A DNA stretch of 64,000 nucleotides from Streptomyces sp. SID12501 (GCF_010550245.1 NZ_JAAGLU010000014.1:124001-188000); one strand, 5' to 3'; positions 8,442 through 17,119 are shown, numbered from the stretch's first letter. Made by a program: numbers and translations. Notes: generated by a model from the letters alone, not told the origin.

Positions 8442-9689
8442 GTGAACAACGTCCCCGACATGACCACCCCTGACGACGGAGCCCCCGCGTCCGACCAGCA
8501 GTTGCGCGACGCGATGGTCCGGGAACTGATCGCGCTCGATGCAGCCCGAAGCCCGCACGTCGTGGCCGCGTTCCGCAAGGTCCCCCGTCATCTGGCCACC
8601 CCCGACGATGACATGGCGGCGGTGTACCAGGCGGAGAATGCCGCGATCACGAAGAAGGACGCCGACGGCGTGGCCATCAGCTCGGTGTCCGCCGCCCGCA
8701 TCCAGGCCATGCAGATCGAACAGGCCGCCATCCGGCCCGGCATGCGGGTCCTGGAGATCGGCTCCGGCGGCGTCAACGCCGCCTACCTCGCCGAGATCGT
8801 CGGCCCCGAGGGCCTCGTCGTCACCGTGGACATCGACCCCGACGTCACCGCACGCGCCGAGAAGTTCCTGGCCGACACCGGCTACGACCAGCAGGTGCGC
8901 GTCATCACCGCCGACGGCGAGTACGGCATGGCCGAGCACGCCCCGTACGACCGCGTCATCGTCACCGTCCAGGCCGCCGACATCCCGCCGACCTGGACCG
9001 AACAACTCGTCGACGGCGGCCGTATCGTCGTGCCTCTGCGGATGCGCGGCATGACCCGCACCGTCGCGCTCGTCCGCCACGGCGACCGGCTGGTGAGCGA
9101 CAGCGTCGAGCTGTGCGGTTTCGTGCCCATGCAGGGCGTCGGCGAGAACCGGGTCCGCCTGGTCCTCCTGCACGACACCGAGGGCGAAGAGGTCGGGCTG
9201 CGGCTGGACGGCCACCCCGAGCCCCACGCCGACGGGCTGCGAGCCGCCCTGCGCAGCCCTCGTGTCGAAGCCTGGTCCGGGGTGACGCTCGCCGGTGACG
9301 AGTCCAGCGAGCACCTGGACCTCTGGCTGACAACCGCCCTGGACAACCTGCCGCTCCTGGCCGCGACACCGGCTGCCCGCGAACGCGGCCTGGTCGCCTC
9401 CGCCTCGCCGCTCGGCGTGCCCACGCTCGTCGACGCGGACAGCTTCGCCTACCGCACCGTGCGTCGTACCGACAACCCGGACCGATTCGAGCTCGGCGCC
9501 ATCGGCCACGGCTCGCAGGGCCAGAAGGTCGCCGAGCACCTGGTGGAGGAGATCCGGGTCTGGGACCGCGAGCACCGCCGCGACCGGGCACAGATCGAGG
9601 TCTACCCGGCGTCCACGCCGGACGGGCAGCTTCCCGAGGGCCGGGTCCTCGACCGGCCCCACACACGGGTCCTGATCACCTGGCCGTAG
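8442..9689 (+). CDS. FxLD-system methyltransferase (protein-L-isoaspartate methyltransferase-like)
   Basis: The protein has 415 residues. The N-terminal half is a PCMT-type SAM methyltransferase: motif I VLEIGSGG lies at residues 103-110, the acidic ribose-binding strand reads VVTVDIDPD, and the post-I region is YDRVIVTVQAADIPPTW. The C-terminal ~180 residues are a family-specific extension (VLLHDTEGEEVGLRL, HGSQGQKVAEHL) seen in the 'methyltransferase, FxLD system' proteins that accompany FxLD lanthipeptides. Related PIMT-like enzymes in other RiPP pathways methylate Asp side chains to give aspartimide or isoaspartate, so a similar change to the precursor is possible. The precursor gene follows 67 bases downstream. 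The GTG start has a purine-rich AGAAAGAGAGAG stretch upstream. Confidence 0.85.
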   Translation: MNNVPDMTTPDDGAPASDQQLRDAMVRELIALDAARSPHVVAAFRKVPRHLATPDDDMAAVYQAENAAITKKDADGVAISSVSAARIQAMQIEQAAIRPGMRVLEIGSGGVNAAYLAEIVGPEGLVVTVDIDPDVTARAEKFLADTGYDQQVRVITADGEYGMAEHAPYDRVIVTVQAADIPPTWTEQLVDGGRIVVPLRMRGMTRTVALVRHGDRLVSDSVELCGFVPMQGVGENRVRLVLLHDTEGEEVGLRLDGHPEPHADGLRAALRSPRVEAWSGVTLAGDESSEHLDLWLTTALDNLPLLAATPAARERGLVASASPLGVPTLVDADSFAYRTVRRTDNPDRFELGAIGHGSQGQKVAEHLVEEIRVWDREHRRDRAQIEVYPASTPDGQLPEGRVLDRPHTRVLITWP

Positions 9690-9756
9690 CGCCGACAGCG
9701 CCCACCGGTCAGGGCAGCAAGGCACATCCCACCCAGCTCTACGGGAGGAATTCGAG

Positions 9757-9948
9757 ATGGCACAGCAGGGCAACACCGCGCTCAAGGCCGCCACGGACTT
9801 CACGACCGCCGCCGACACGGACTTCGACCTCAACATCGAGACCATCGCGTCCGCCCCGGTCGTGCCGGGTCTTCTGAACGACACCGGCGACGGCTGCGGG
9901 GCGACCTGCCAGTCCGCCTGTTCCAACAGCACCTGCATCGGAGGCTGA
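9757..9948 (+). CDS. FxLD-family lanthipeptide precursor
   Basis: The peptide has 63 residues and a strong GGGAGGA ribosome site. The leader carries the family hallmark as FDLN at residues 23-26, a variant of the usual FxLD, followed by ETIASAPVVPGLL. The C-terminal core has Cys47, Cys51, Cys55 and Cys60, with Thr43, Thr50, Ser53, Ser56, Ser58 and Thr59 available for dehydration, so up to four (methyl)lanthionine rings are possible. Asp42 and Asp45 in the NDTGDG stretch are candidate targets for the PIMT-like enzyme. A perfect hairpin directly after the stop separates it from lanB. No leader-cleavage protease is obvious in the cluster. Confidence 0.9.
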   Translation: MAQQGNTALKAATDFTTAADTDFDLNIETIASAPVVPGLLNDTGDGCGATCQSACSNSTCIGG

Positions 9949-9954
9949 CCAACC

Positions 9955-9995
9955 GGTGCGGGGCCGGGCCGAAGTCCTGGGCCCGGCCCCGCACC
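9955..9995 (+). terminator. Perfect 16-bp hairpin between precursor and lanB
   Basis: GGTGCGGGGCCGGGCC at 9955-9970 pairs without mismatch with GGCCCGGCCCCGCACC at 9980-9995 around a nine-base loop. It begins seven bases after the precursor stop. It probably acts as a partial terminator or mRNA-stabilising stem, giving much more precursor message than enzyme message, as in many RiPP operons. Confidence 0.7.
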
Positions 9996-10026
9996 GCCCA
10001 GGACGACGGACGAAGGAGCCACGGGG

Positions 10027-13000
10027 ATGGGGATGTACAAGGCCGTTGACGCGATTCTGATCAGAGCAGCCGCCCGACCGCTGGCGGCCCAGGTGCCTCC
10101 CTGGCCTGACCTGGACGGCAGCTCCTCCGGCGATGTGGAGCAGTGGCGGGAGTGGATCGGCAAGGTCTGGACGGACGATGCCACGGCGGCTGCCATCGAG
10201 GTCGCCAGCCCTCTTCTGGTCGAGGCCGTGCACAGCGTGCTCAACAGCCGTGACCAGCGGCCCCGAACCGTTCGGCGCACGGTCATCTCCCTGGTGCGCT
10301 ACCTGCTGCGGATGCAGCACCGTGCAACCCCCTTCGGCCTGTTCGCAGGCCCCGCGCCCGTACGCCTCGGGAACCAGGCCCAGGTCCAATGGGGCGCCGG
10401 ACACCGGGCTTCCGCCCGAGCGGACGCCGAGTGGCTCACCGAGATGGTCACCGCCCTGGAGCAGAACCGCGATCTGCTGCGGCGCCTGCCCGTGATCGCC
10501 GATGCCACCTGCGTCCTCCGGGGCACCCGGATCGCCGTACCTCACCAGCCGGGCAAGGACGGCCCGGCCGAGGTCACCCTGCGCCGCACGCCCGCTGCCG
10601 AGGCAGTCCTTGAACTGGCCCGTTCGCCGATCACGGTCGACGACATCGTCGCCAAACTGCACGCCGGCCATCCCGACACGCCCACGTCGGTGATCGAGGA
10701 CATGGTTCATAGCCTCGTCGCACACCAGATCCTCATCACCAGCCTGCGGGCGCCCATGGTTTGTGACGACGCCCTCGGGCACCTGGTGGCCGAACTGGCA
10801 GACCTGACAGATCTGGCCGAACTGACAACCGTCAGCACCGAGCCCCAGGCAGCAACGGCTGGGCACCTCCGGCGGATCCATCAGCTTCTGATCCGGCACA
10901 ACCATGCCTCGGCCGACGAACAGCGGGCTCTACGCATCGAGGCCACCCGGCGCATGACAGCCCTGACCGGCGTCACCGAGCAGACCCTGGTGGTGAATCT
11001 GCTGCCCGACTGCGAAGTCGTCCTGCCCGCCGAGGTCGCCCGAGAAGCAGAACACGCCCTTCAAGTGATGGCCCGTATCTCGCCGTTCCCGGCCGGGCCC
11101 CCGGCCTGGCAGGACTACCGCGCCCGTTTCCTGGAGCGCTACAGCATGGGCGCCCTCGTCCCGGTCCGTGACCTCACTGATCCCGACATCGGCCTCGGTT
11201 TTCCGGCGGGTTACCGCGGTTCCGTCCTCAAGCGACCCGTCCAGGGCACAACCCGCCGGGACGAACACCTGCTGGCCCTCGCCCAACACGCGGCGGCGAA
11301 CCAGGTACGTGAGGTGGTCCTGACGGAAGAGGATCTTGCCGCGCTCGCCGTCGACGAGGCCACTCAGGCCCCTGCCCATGTCGAGCTGTGCTTCTCCGTG
11401 CTTGCCACCTCCCTGGACGCCCTGCAGCAGGGGCAGTTCGCGCTGAGTGTCGCGGGCCTGTCTCAGGCGGCGGGCACGACGACAGGCCGGTTCCTGGCCA
11501 TGCTGGAGTCAGCCGACCGCCACCGCATGACGGCCGCGTACGCGGCCCTGCCCACGCTCACCGCCGACGCGGAGCGAGCACAGGTCTCCAGCCCGCCGCT
11601 GCGCCGCCGTACCCAGAACGTCAGCCGCGCCCTCGCCGTCACGCCACACCTGCTGTCGCTGGGCGAACACAACCCCGCCGCCACGCTCGACCTGGACGAC
11701 CTCGCGGTAACCGCGGACTCGAAGCGCTTCTACCTGGCCTCGCTGTCCACCGGCAAACTCATCGAGCCGTCGGTGATGAACGCCGTCGAACTCACCAACG
11801 CCACCCATCCGTTGGTCCGCTTCGTCACCGAGGTGCACCGCTCTCACACAGCCGTGCTGACCCCCTTCGCCTGGGGAGCCGCCGCCCGACTTCCCTTCCT
11901 GCCCGAAGTCCGCACCGGCCGCACCATCCTGTCGCCCGCCTGCTGGCACCTGCGACTGAGCGACCTCGGCCACGACGACCGTCCCGGCCGGCTACGCCGC
12001 CTCACCGACTGGCGCTGCCGCTACGGCGTAACCCGCACCGTCTTCCTCGGCTCCGACGACCAGCGCCTCCGCCTCGACCTCGACCACCCCACCCACCAAC
12101 ACCTCCTGCGCATGGAGCTGGAGCGCACCGGCACCGCGACACTGCACGAAGCCCCCGAAGCCGAGGCATACGGCTGGCTCGGCCACGCCCACGAAATCAC
12201 CATGCCGTTCGCCTCCAGCCTCCCACCCGCAGTCCACCGCCCCCGAACGACAGCGGTCGTACGGCGCGACAGCGGGCGCCTGCCGGGCACCTCTCCATGG
12301 GCGTACCTGAAGATCTACTGCCACCCCGAACGCGCCCCGGAGATCCTGACCACGCACCTGCCCGGTCTGTTCCAGGACTGGGCAGGCGGCGAGCCGTTGT
12401 GGTGGTACACGCGCTACAGCGATCCGGACACCCACCTGCGTCTGCGCCTCCGACTGCCGGCCCCCGATGCCTTCGGCACCGCCGCGCAGCACGTCGGAGC
12501 CTGGGCAGCGGAACTCCGCACCACCGGACTGATCCGCAGCATCCAGTGGGACACCGACGAACCGGAAACCGGCCGCTACGGCACCGGCGACACCCTGGCC
12601 GCCGCCGAGCGCGCCTTCGCCGCCGACTCCGCCGCCGCAATCGCCCAACAGACGCTCGGCCTACCTCCCCACCTACAGCCGGCCGTCACCGCCGCCGGCA
12701 TCACGGACATCACCGCCACGTTCACCGGCAGCCCAGCGGCCGGGCGCCGCTGGCTGACCGAGTACCTGCTCAAGGGACAAGGCAAGATGCCCTCGCGTGA
12801 TCTCCAAGCACTGGCCATACAACTGACCGCCCCGGACAGCGACTTCGCCGCCCTGCGAGCCCTGCCAGGCGGCGAACGCGTCGTCACCGCCTGGGCCAGT
12901 CGCCGCGCCGCACTGGAGACGTACCGCACCGCCCTCGCCGACCACGGCGCCGAACCCATCGACGTACTGCCGTCTCTGCTGCACATGCACCACAACCGGG

Positions 13001-13098
13001 CAGCCGGTATCGATCCCGGCAACGAGACCGTCTGCCGCCGCCTGGCCCGCACCGCCGCCCTGTCCTGGAGCGCCCGCGCCGAAGGAGCACCACGGTGA
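10027..13098 (+). CDS. lanB: Class I lanthipeptide dehydratase LanB (full length, with SpaB_C-type elimination domain)
   Basis: The protein has 1023 residues. Residues ~40-700 are the Lant_dehydr_N glutamylation domain (RRTVISLVRYLLRMQHRATPFG, HPLVRFVTEVHR). From about residue 756 (SPWAYLKIYCHPERA, WWYTRYSDPDTHLRLRL) follows the SpaB_C / thiopeptide-type elimination domain. Class I enzymes use Glu-tRNA(Glu) to glutamylate Ser/Thr of the precursor and then eliminate glutamate to give Dha/Dhb. The substrate is expected to be the FxLD precursor just upstream. Its stop overlaps the lanC GTG by four bases, so the pair is translationally coupled. An ATG-GGG-ATG double start leaves the exact first Met uncertain by two codons. 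Confidence 0.9.
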   Translation: MGMYKAVDAILIRAAARPLAAQVPPWPDLDGSSSGDVEQWREWIGKVWTDDATAAAIEVASPLLVEAVHSVLNSRDQRPRTVRRTVISLVRYLLRMQHRATPFGLFAGPAPVRLGNQAQVQWGAGHRASARADAEWLTEMVTALEQNRDLLRRLPVIADATCVLRGTRIAVPHQPGKDGPAEVTLRRTPAAEAVLELARSPITVDDIVAKLHAGHPDTPTSVIEDMVHSLVAHQILITSLRAPMVCDDALGHLVAELADLTDLAELTTVSTEPQAATAGHLRRIHQLLIRHNHASADEQRALRIEATRRMTALTGVTEQTLVVNLLPDCEVVLPAEVAREAEHALQVMARISPFPAGPPAWQDYRARFLERYSMGALVPVRDLTDPDIGLGFPAGYRGSVLKRPVQGTTRRDEHLLALAQHAAANQVREVVLTEEDLAALAVDEATQAPAHVELCFSVLATSLDALQQGQFALSVAGLSQAAGTTTGRFLAMLESADRHRMTAAYAALPTLTADAERAQVSSPPLRRRTQNVSRALAVTPHLLSLGEHNPAATLDLDDLAVTADSKRFYLASLSTGKLIEPSVMNAVELTNATHPLVRFVTEVHRSHTAVLTPFAWGAAARLPFLPEVRTGRTILSPACWHLRLSDLGHDDRPGRLRRLTDWRCRYGVTRTVFLGSDDQRLRLDLDHPTHQHLLRMELERTGTATLHEAPEAEAYGWLGHAHEITMPFASSLPPAVHRPRTTAVVRRDSGRLPGTSPWAYLKIYCHPERAPEILTTHLPGLFQDWAGGEPLWWYTRYSDPDTHLRLRLRLPAPDAFGTAAQHVGAWAAELRTTGLIRSIQWDTDEPETGRYGTGDTLAAAERAFAADSAAAIAQQTLGLPPHLQPAVTAAGITDITATFTGSPAAGRRWLTEYLLKGQGKMPSRDLQALAIQLTAPDSDFAALRALPGGERVVTAWASRRAALETYRTALADHGAEPIDVLPSLLHMHHNRAAGIDPGNETVCRRLARTAALSWSARAEGAPR

Positions 13099-14246
13099 CC
13101 ACCGGCGTCAGACCAGTCCCCGAGCAGGACACCGCCTTCCGGCAGTCCCTCGCCCACGGCCCCCTGGGTATCGCCCTGCTCCACATCGAACACGCCCGCC
13201 AAGGCCGTGGATCGTGGCAGGCCGTCCACCGTCGACTCGCCGCCGTCGGCCCACTGATCGACGGCGACCAAGCGGGCCTGTTCCTCGGCGCACCCGCGAT
13301 GGCGTACGTCCTGCACCTGACCGCCGCCGACAGCAACCAATACGCCGGCGCCCTCAACGCCCTCGACCGCATCGTGGCAACGCACACCCGAAGCCGCCTG
13401 GAGGCCGCCCACACCCGTATCGATCAGGGTCGACCCACCAGCTTCGCCGAGTACGACCTACTGCGCGGCCTCACCGGCCTCGGAGCCCTCCTCCTGCGCC
13501 GCACCCCCGACGGACCGGAACTCAAAAGCGTCCTGGAATACCTCGTGCGCCTGACCGAGCCGCTCCCCGGCCCCGACGGATGCCCACGGCCCGGCTGGTG
13601 GGTGGGGCACAGCCCCGTCAACCTCCACGCACCCACCCCAGGCGGCCACGCCAATGCCGGGCTGGCCCACGGCATCACCGGATCCCTAACCCTCCTCGCA
13701 CTGGCACACCTGCGCGGCATCACTGTGCACGGCCACCAGGAGGCGATGCTGCGCATCTGCCGCTGGCTGGACCAGAAACGCGTCGACGACCACCGAGGCA
13801 CCCGATGGCCGCGCTGGATCACCGACACCACCGCGAGCCCCATGCAACCGGCCGCACCATCCTGGTGCTACGGCACCCCCGGCCTCACCCGCGCCCAGCA
13901 ACTCGCCGCCCTCGCCCTCAGCGACGCCGACCGCAGACGCATGGCCGAACGAGCGCTCCTGGACTGTCTGGCCGACCCTCTCCAACTCGACCAACTCACC
14001 GGTCGGGGCCTTTGTCACGGCATCGGCGGCCTCATGCGGGTGGTTCAGCGCGTCGCCCAGGACGCCGACGAGCCAGCCGTTTTCACCAGCTTCCTGCCCC
14101 ATCTCAGCGAACGTTTCCTCACCGCCGAGACACCGACGGAAGCCGGGTTCCTCGAAGGCACGTCCGGAGCCGCGCTCGCCTTCCAGGGCATCGAAACCGA
14201 CGAGGCACCGGCCAGAGACTGGGATGCCTGCCTGCTCCTCGCCTGA
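13095..14246 (+). CDS. lanC: Lanthionine synthetase C-like cyclase LanC
   Basis: The protein has 383 residues. LanC enzymes hold a zinc ion with two Cys and one His and add Cys thiols to dehydrated residues to close lanthionine rings. The zinc ligands are visible as Cys258 (SWCYGTPG) and Cys307-His308 (LCHGIGG), and the conserved AHGITG motif is at His192. Length and alpha/alpha-barrel-type repeats (HGI/GxxG) fit the family. The GTG start overlaps the lanB stop. It is followed after 24 bases by the second SpaB_C-type gene. Confidence 0.9.
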   Translation: MTTGVRPVPEQDTAFRQSLAHGPLGIALLHIEHARQGRGSWQAVHRRLAAVGPLIDGDQAGLFLGAPAMAYVLHLTAADSNQYAGALNALDRIVATHTRSRLEAAHTRIDQGRPTSFAEYDLLRGLTGLGALLLRRTPDGPELKSVLEYLVRLTEPLPGPDGCPRPGWWVGHSPVNLHAPTPGGHANAGLAHGITGSLTLLALAHLRGITVHGHQEAMLRICRWLDQKRVDDHRGTRWPRWITDTTASPMQPAAPSWCYGTPGLTRAQQLAALALSDADRRRMAERALLDCLADPLQLDQLTGRGLCHGIGGLMRVVQRVAQDADEPAVFTSFLPHLSERFLTAETPTEAGFLEGTSGAALAFQGIETDEAPARDWDACLLLA

Positions 14247-14270
14247 CAGAGGCCCCGAAAGGAGGAAGTC

Positions 14271-15248
14271 GTGGACCTGCACGACAGCAGAACGGCAGAA
14301 CGAGCCGTCCACGCCGTCTTGGCTGGCACCCCGATCGAGGCGGTCTCTGCCCAGCTGCATTCCTCACCGGAACACCTGGCCGAAACCGTCAGGCTGTACT
14401 GCGCCGCTGGAAGAACAGCACTTGACGCACGGTCATCCGCCACCGACTGGCAGCAGGTGAACATCGAGTTCACCGACTACCCGACCGCCCAACGCACCTT
14501 CCTCGCCTACTTACTCCCGTCTCTACGCGAAGCCTGCGACGCTGGGGCCATCGGTGCTTGGTGGTTCGTCCGCAAGTCCCCTTGCTGGCGTCTCCGCGTC
14601 GTCCACGGCCCGCAGACGATCGGCGAGTGCGCATCGGAGCCCATCCATGAGGCTCTCGACAGCGCGGTCTCGTGGGGCGTGGTGAGACGCTGGTGGCCGT
14701 CGCCGTACGAGGCCGAGACCGTTGCCTTCGGCGGCACTGACGGGATGAGGATCGCCCACGCTCTGTTCCATGCGGACAGCGTGGGAGTTCTCGACTACCT
14801 ACGTGGTTCGGCAGCAGAAGACAGCGTCCCACTCGACGCCAAGGCGACCTCGCTGATCATCACCACCCTGTTTCTGTGCGCCGCCGGACAGGAATGGAGC
14901 GAGCAAGGTGACGTGTGGGCACGCGTCGAGGCCAAGCGCCCTCTCCCTGACGACGTTCCGCCGGAGCGGGTGACCGCCATGAGCGGCACGGTGCGTGAAC
15001 TCCTGGCGGCCGACACCGATCCCGCCCTCACCGTCGGCAACTCGCTGGCTCCCCTCGCCGGTTGGGCCGACGCGGTGAAGCACGGCGGCCAGACCCTCGG
15101 AGACGCCGGCCGCGAAGGACGACTCGCCCTCGGCACCCGCGGTGTCCTCGCCCGCCACGTCCTGTTCCACTGGAACCGCATGGGCTTCACCATGCGTCAG
15201 CAGGCCATCTGGTCACGAGCGGCACGGGAGGCCATCCTCGGAAGCTAG
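14271..15248 (+). CDS. Stand-alone thiopeptide-type/SpaB_C-like biosynthesis protein of the FxLD cluster
   Basis: The protein has 325 residues. It resembles the 'thiopeptide-type bacteriocin biosynthesis' domain: WQQVNIEFTDYPTAQRTFLA near residue 60, AWWFVRKSPCWRLRV, and RHVLFHWNRMGFTMRQQ near the end. In split LanBs this fold removes glutamate from glutamylated residues. LanB here already has such a domain, so this extra copy is a typical but unexplained part of FxLD clusters. AAAGGAGGAA precedes the GTG start. Codon 81 is TTA (14511-14513), a bldA-dependent codon that could delay completion of the peptide. It is the last clear gene of the cluster. Confidence 0.8.
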   Translation: MDLHDSRTAERAVHAVLAGTPIEAVSAQLHSSPEHLAETVRLYCAAGRTALDARSSATDWQQVNIEFTDYPTAQRTFLAYLLPSLREACDAGAIGAWWFVRKSPCWRLRVVHGPQTIGECASEPIHEALDSAVSWGVVRRWWPSPYEAETVAFGGTDGMRIAHALFHADSVGVLDYLRGSAAEDSVPLDAKATSLIITTLFLCAAGQEWSEQGDVWARVEAKRPLPDDVPPERVTAMSGTVRELLAADTDPALTVGNSLAPLAGWADAVKHGGQTLGDAGREGRLALGTRGVLARHVLFHWNRMGFTMRQQAIWSRAAREAILGS

Positions 15249-15281
15249 CCCGTCACGACGAGACCACCTCAAGGACCGACC

Positions 15282-15425
15282 GTGGTGTACGAACTGATCG
15301 CTATCCGGGACGCGTGCAAGCAAGCCGTAGCCGACGGCGAAGGCAGCCTCTCGGTGGACATGGCGGAAGTTGACCGGTGCTCCACCAAAACTCGCGCGTG
15401 GGAGATCCCTCGAAACCGACCATGA
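15282..15425 (+). CDS. Possible 47-residue small protein after the lanthipeptide operon
   Basis: A GTG (GTGGTGTACGAACTG) with AAGGA eight bases upstream opens a 47-codon frame, which begins MVYELIAIRDACKQAV and ends in a basic tail. It has a plausible ribosome site and distance from the preceding gene (33 bases). Codon use is ordinary, but the protein matches no family I recognise. It could be a small cluster protein, the start of a decayed gene, or chance. Confidence 0.3.
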   Translation: MVYELIAIRDACKQAVADGEGSLSVDMAEVDRCSTKTRAWEIPRNRP

Positions 15426-15510
15426 GGCACCGGGAGTTCAGTCCTTCGACGCGCCGAGTCTGATGTCGTACCCCGGGGTGGCATACCCCCAACCCGAGAC
15501 GCTCCTGTGA

Positions 15511-16707
15511 TCAGCGCCAAGTGGCTCGCGTGGCGGCCAGCAGAACCACGGAGAGGACTTGGATGGCGACCACGACGGTGATCAGCAGGGGAATCGAGTA
15601 GCCGTACAGGCCGCCGGTCAGTGCCCCACCGGCCAGGCTCGCCGCGCCGACGACACCGGCGAACAGGCCGTATGCGGTCGCCCGCCGTCCGCTGGGCACC
15701 AGGTCCGCGACCGTGGCGCGCAGGGTGGATTCCTGGATACCCATGGCCGCGCCCCACACCAGGGACCCGGCCACCGCGACCGCGACCGTGTCGGTGAACG
15801 CCAGCACCGCTACGGCGGCGGTCAGGACCGGCAGCGCCATCAGCACACGTGCGCCGTGGCGGTCATACAGCCAGCCGGTGGCGAGCGCTGCCACGGCGTC
15901 GACGGCCATGACAGCGGCGTAGAGCACCGGCACCCACGCCGCAGCCATCAGATGCCGCTCGACCAGGTGGTACGACAGCACGCCGAAGGTGGCGAACCCG
16001 GTGGTGGTGGCAGCGGTGAAAGCCGCATACGTCCAGAACGCCGTCGGTAGACGACCGTCCGATGCAGGCTCATCCCTGGAAGTGACCACCTCCCGCTCGT
16101 ACGCCTCGGGGTCGGGCACCCGCGCCCGCAGCCACACCAGCAGACCCAGGACCGCGACGCCCGGGAGGGCGAGCACGGCCAGCGCCGGCCCGTAGTCGCC
16201 GCCGGTGATCGCGAGCATGCCGGCCACGACGAGCGGTCCGATCAGCGCGCCGATTTGGTCCATCGCCTCGTGCACGGCGAAGCCGCGCCCGCGCCCGGTC
16301 GCGGCGGTGGCGTGCGACAGCATCGTGTCCTTCGCCGGCGAGCGCACCGCTTTGCCCACACGTTCGGCGATCACCAGCGCGCACGCCGCCCAGAGCACGC
16401 CTACGACGCCGAGCAGGGGTACGGAGACCACCGTCAGTGCGTACCCGGCGATCGCCAGACCCCAGAAGCGGCGGGTACGGTCCGCCAGCGGTCCCGACAC
16501 CAGTCGCAGGCCCAGGGCCGCCGCCTCGCCCGCGCCCGTCACCACGCCCACCACCAGCGCCGACGCGCCGAGTGAGGCCAGCAGGGGGCCGGTGATGGAG
16601 CGGGCGCCCTCGTACACGAAGTCCGCGAGCAGGCTGACCGTGCCGAACCAGACGACGAACCGCCAGGGCCCCATCCGGGTCGACTGGCGGGCGGAATCCT
16701 TGGTCAC
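15511..16707 (-). CDS. MFS transporter
   Basis: The protein has about 398 residues and twelve predicted hydrophobic segments. The family's cytoplasmic loop-2 motif appears as SGPLADRTRRFWG, and a second-half counterpart is ATGWLYDRHGARVL. The N-terminus (WRFVVWFGTVSLLADFVYEGARSITGPLL) resembles the group of MFS proteins found beside crcB genes in actinobacteria. The substrate is unknown. The GTG start at 16707 overlaps the stop of the crcB-like gene (GTGA), so the two are translated together. A longer frame reaching 16866 runs through crcB and is not real. Confidence 0.8.
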   Translation of the reverse strand: MTKDSARQSTRMGPWRFVVWFGTVSLLADFVYEGARSITGPLLASLGASALVVGVVTGAGEAAALGLRLVSGPLADRTRRFWGLAIAGYALTVVSVPLLGVVGVLWAACALVIAERVGKAVRSPAKDTMLSHATAATGRGRGFAVHEAMDQIGALIGPLVVAGMLAITGGDYGPALAVLALPGVAVLGLLVWLRARVPDPEAYEREVVTSRDEPASDGRLPTAFWTYAAFTAATTTGFATFGVLSYHLVERHLMAAAWVPVLYAAVMAVDAVAALATGWLYDRHGARVLMALPVLTAAVAVLAFTDTVAVAVAGSLVWGAAMGIQESTLRATVADLVPSGRRATAYGLFAGVVGAASLAGGALTGGLYGYSIPLLITVVVAIQVLSVVLLAATRATWR

Positions 16708-17057
16708 GCCCACAGCGCCTCGGCGAAGGCGACCCCGACGAACACCGCGCCCAGTCCGGCCACCACGCTCGCGATCACATTGGCGGCGGCGAAGAACCGC
16801 GCCCCGTCCTCGGCCAGCCGCAGCGTCTCGTAGGAGAACGTCGAGTACGTCGTCAGCGCCCCGCACAGCCCGGTGCCCAGCAGCAGCTGCACGTGCGAGG
16901 CCCCGTACCGGGCGGAGGCCCCGATTGCTCCGCCGAGCGCCACCACCGCCACGATCGGTCCCTGTGCCCGCCAGGACTGCTGCCGCTGGGCGGGCACGTG
17001 CAGATCGACGTCGGGGTCCGTGGGTTCGTCCACCGTCTGGGACTTGGGGACTGTCAT
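16704..17057 (-). CDS. crcB: CrcB/FluC-like fluoride channel with an internal deletion
   Basis: The protein has 117 residues. Family features are present at both ends: VALGGAIGASARYG in the first membrane helix and GTGLCGALTTYSTFSYET in the third, followed by a fourth helix. However, SARYG is joined directly to the LLGTG segment. The stretch that normally holds the end of helix 1, helix 2 and the conserved GT-x-x-VN-x-x-G pore segment, about 35-40 residues, is missing without loss of frame. FluC proteins work as dual-topology dimers that export fluoride; this copy is probably inactive or altered. The ATG has GGAG ten bases upstream, within the structured leader described next. Confidence 0.65.
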   Translation of the reverse strand: MTVPKSQTVDEPTDPDVDLHVPAQRQQSWRAQGPIVAVVALGGAIGASARYGASHVQLLLGTGLCGALTTYSTFSYETLRLAEDGARFFAAANVIASVVAGLGAVFVGVAFAEALWA

Positions 17058-17065
17058 GAACGTAC

Positions 17066-17119
17066 GTCTCCTACTCGCCGGGGCCCGCACGCACGCGGGC
17101 GCACACCATCGCAAGTAGG
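17066..17119 (-). promoter_or_regulatory. Structured leader of the crcB-MFS operon, possible fluoride-riboswitch-like element
   Basis: Read on the minus strand, CCTACTTGC (17119-17111) can pair over nine positions with GCGAGTAGG (17078-17070), which contains part of the crcB ribosome site. Inside, GCCCGC and GCGGGC (17100-17083) form a second perfect stem. The 5' part reads GCGATGGTGTGCGCC (17112-17098), close to the conserved start of fluoride riboswitches. The gene context (crcB) fits a translational switch. The pseudoknot and the conserved 3' part are not convincingly present, so it may be degenerate or a different element. Confidence 0.4.

Noticed and set aside
8364..10286. 640-codon minus-strand frame opposite the methyltransferase and precursor
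   Set aside because: It is the usual GC-skew shadow of a plus-strand gene with clear motifs; no ribosome site or family.
15282..15425. Second lanthipeptide precursor
   Set aside because: The 47-residue frame has only two Cys, no FxLD-like motif and no core-like Ser/Thr/Cys-rich end.
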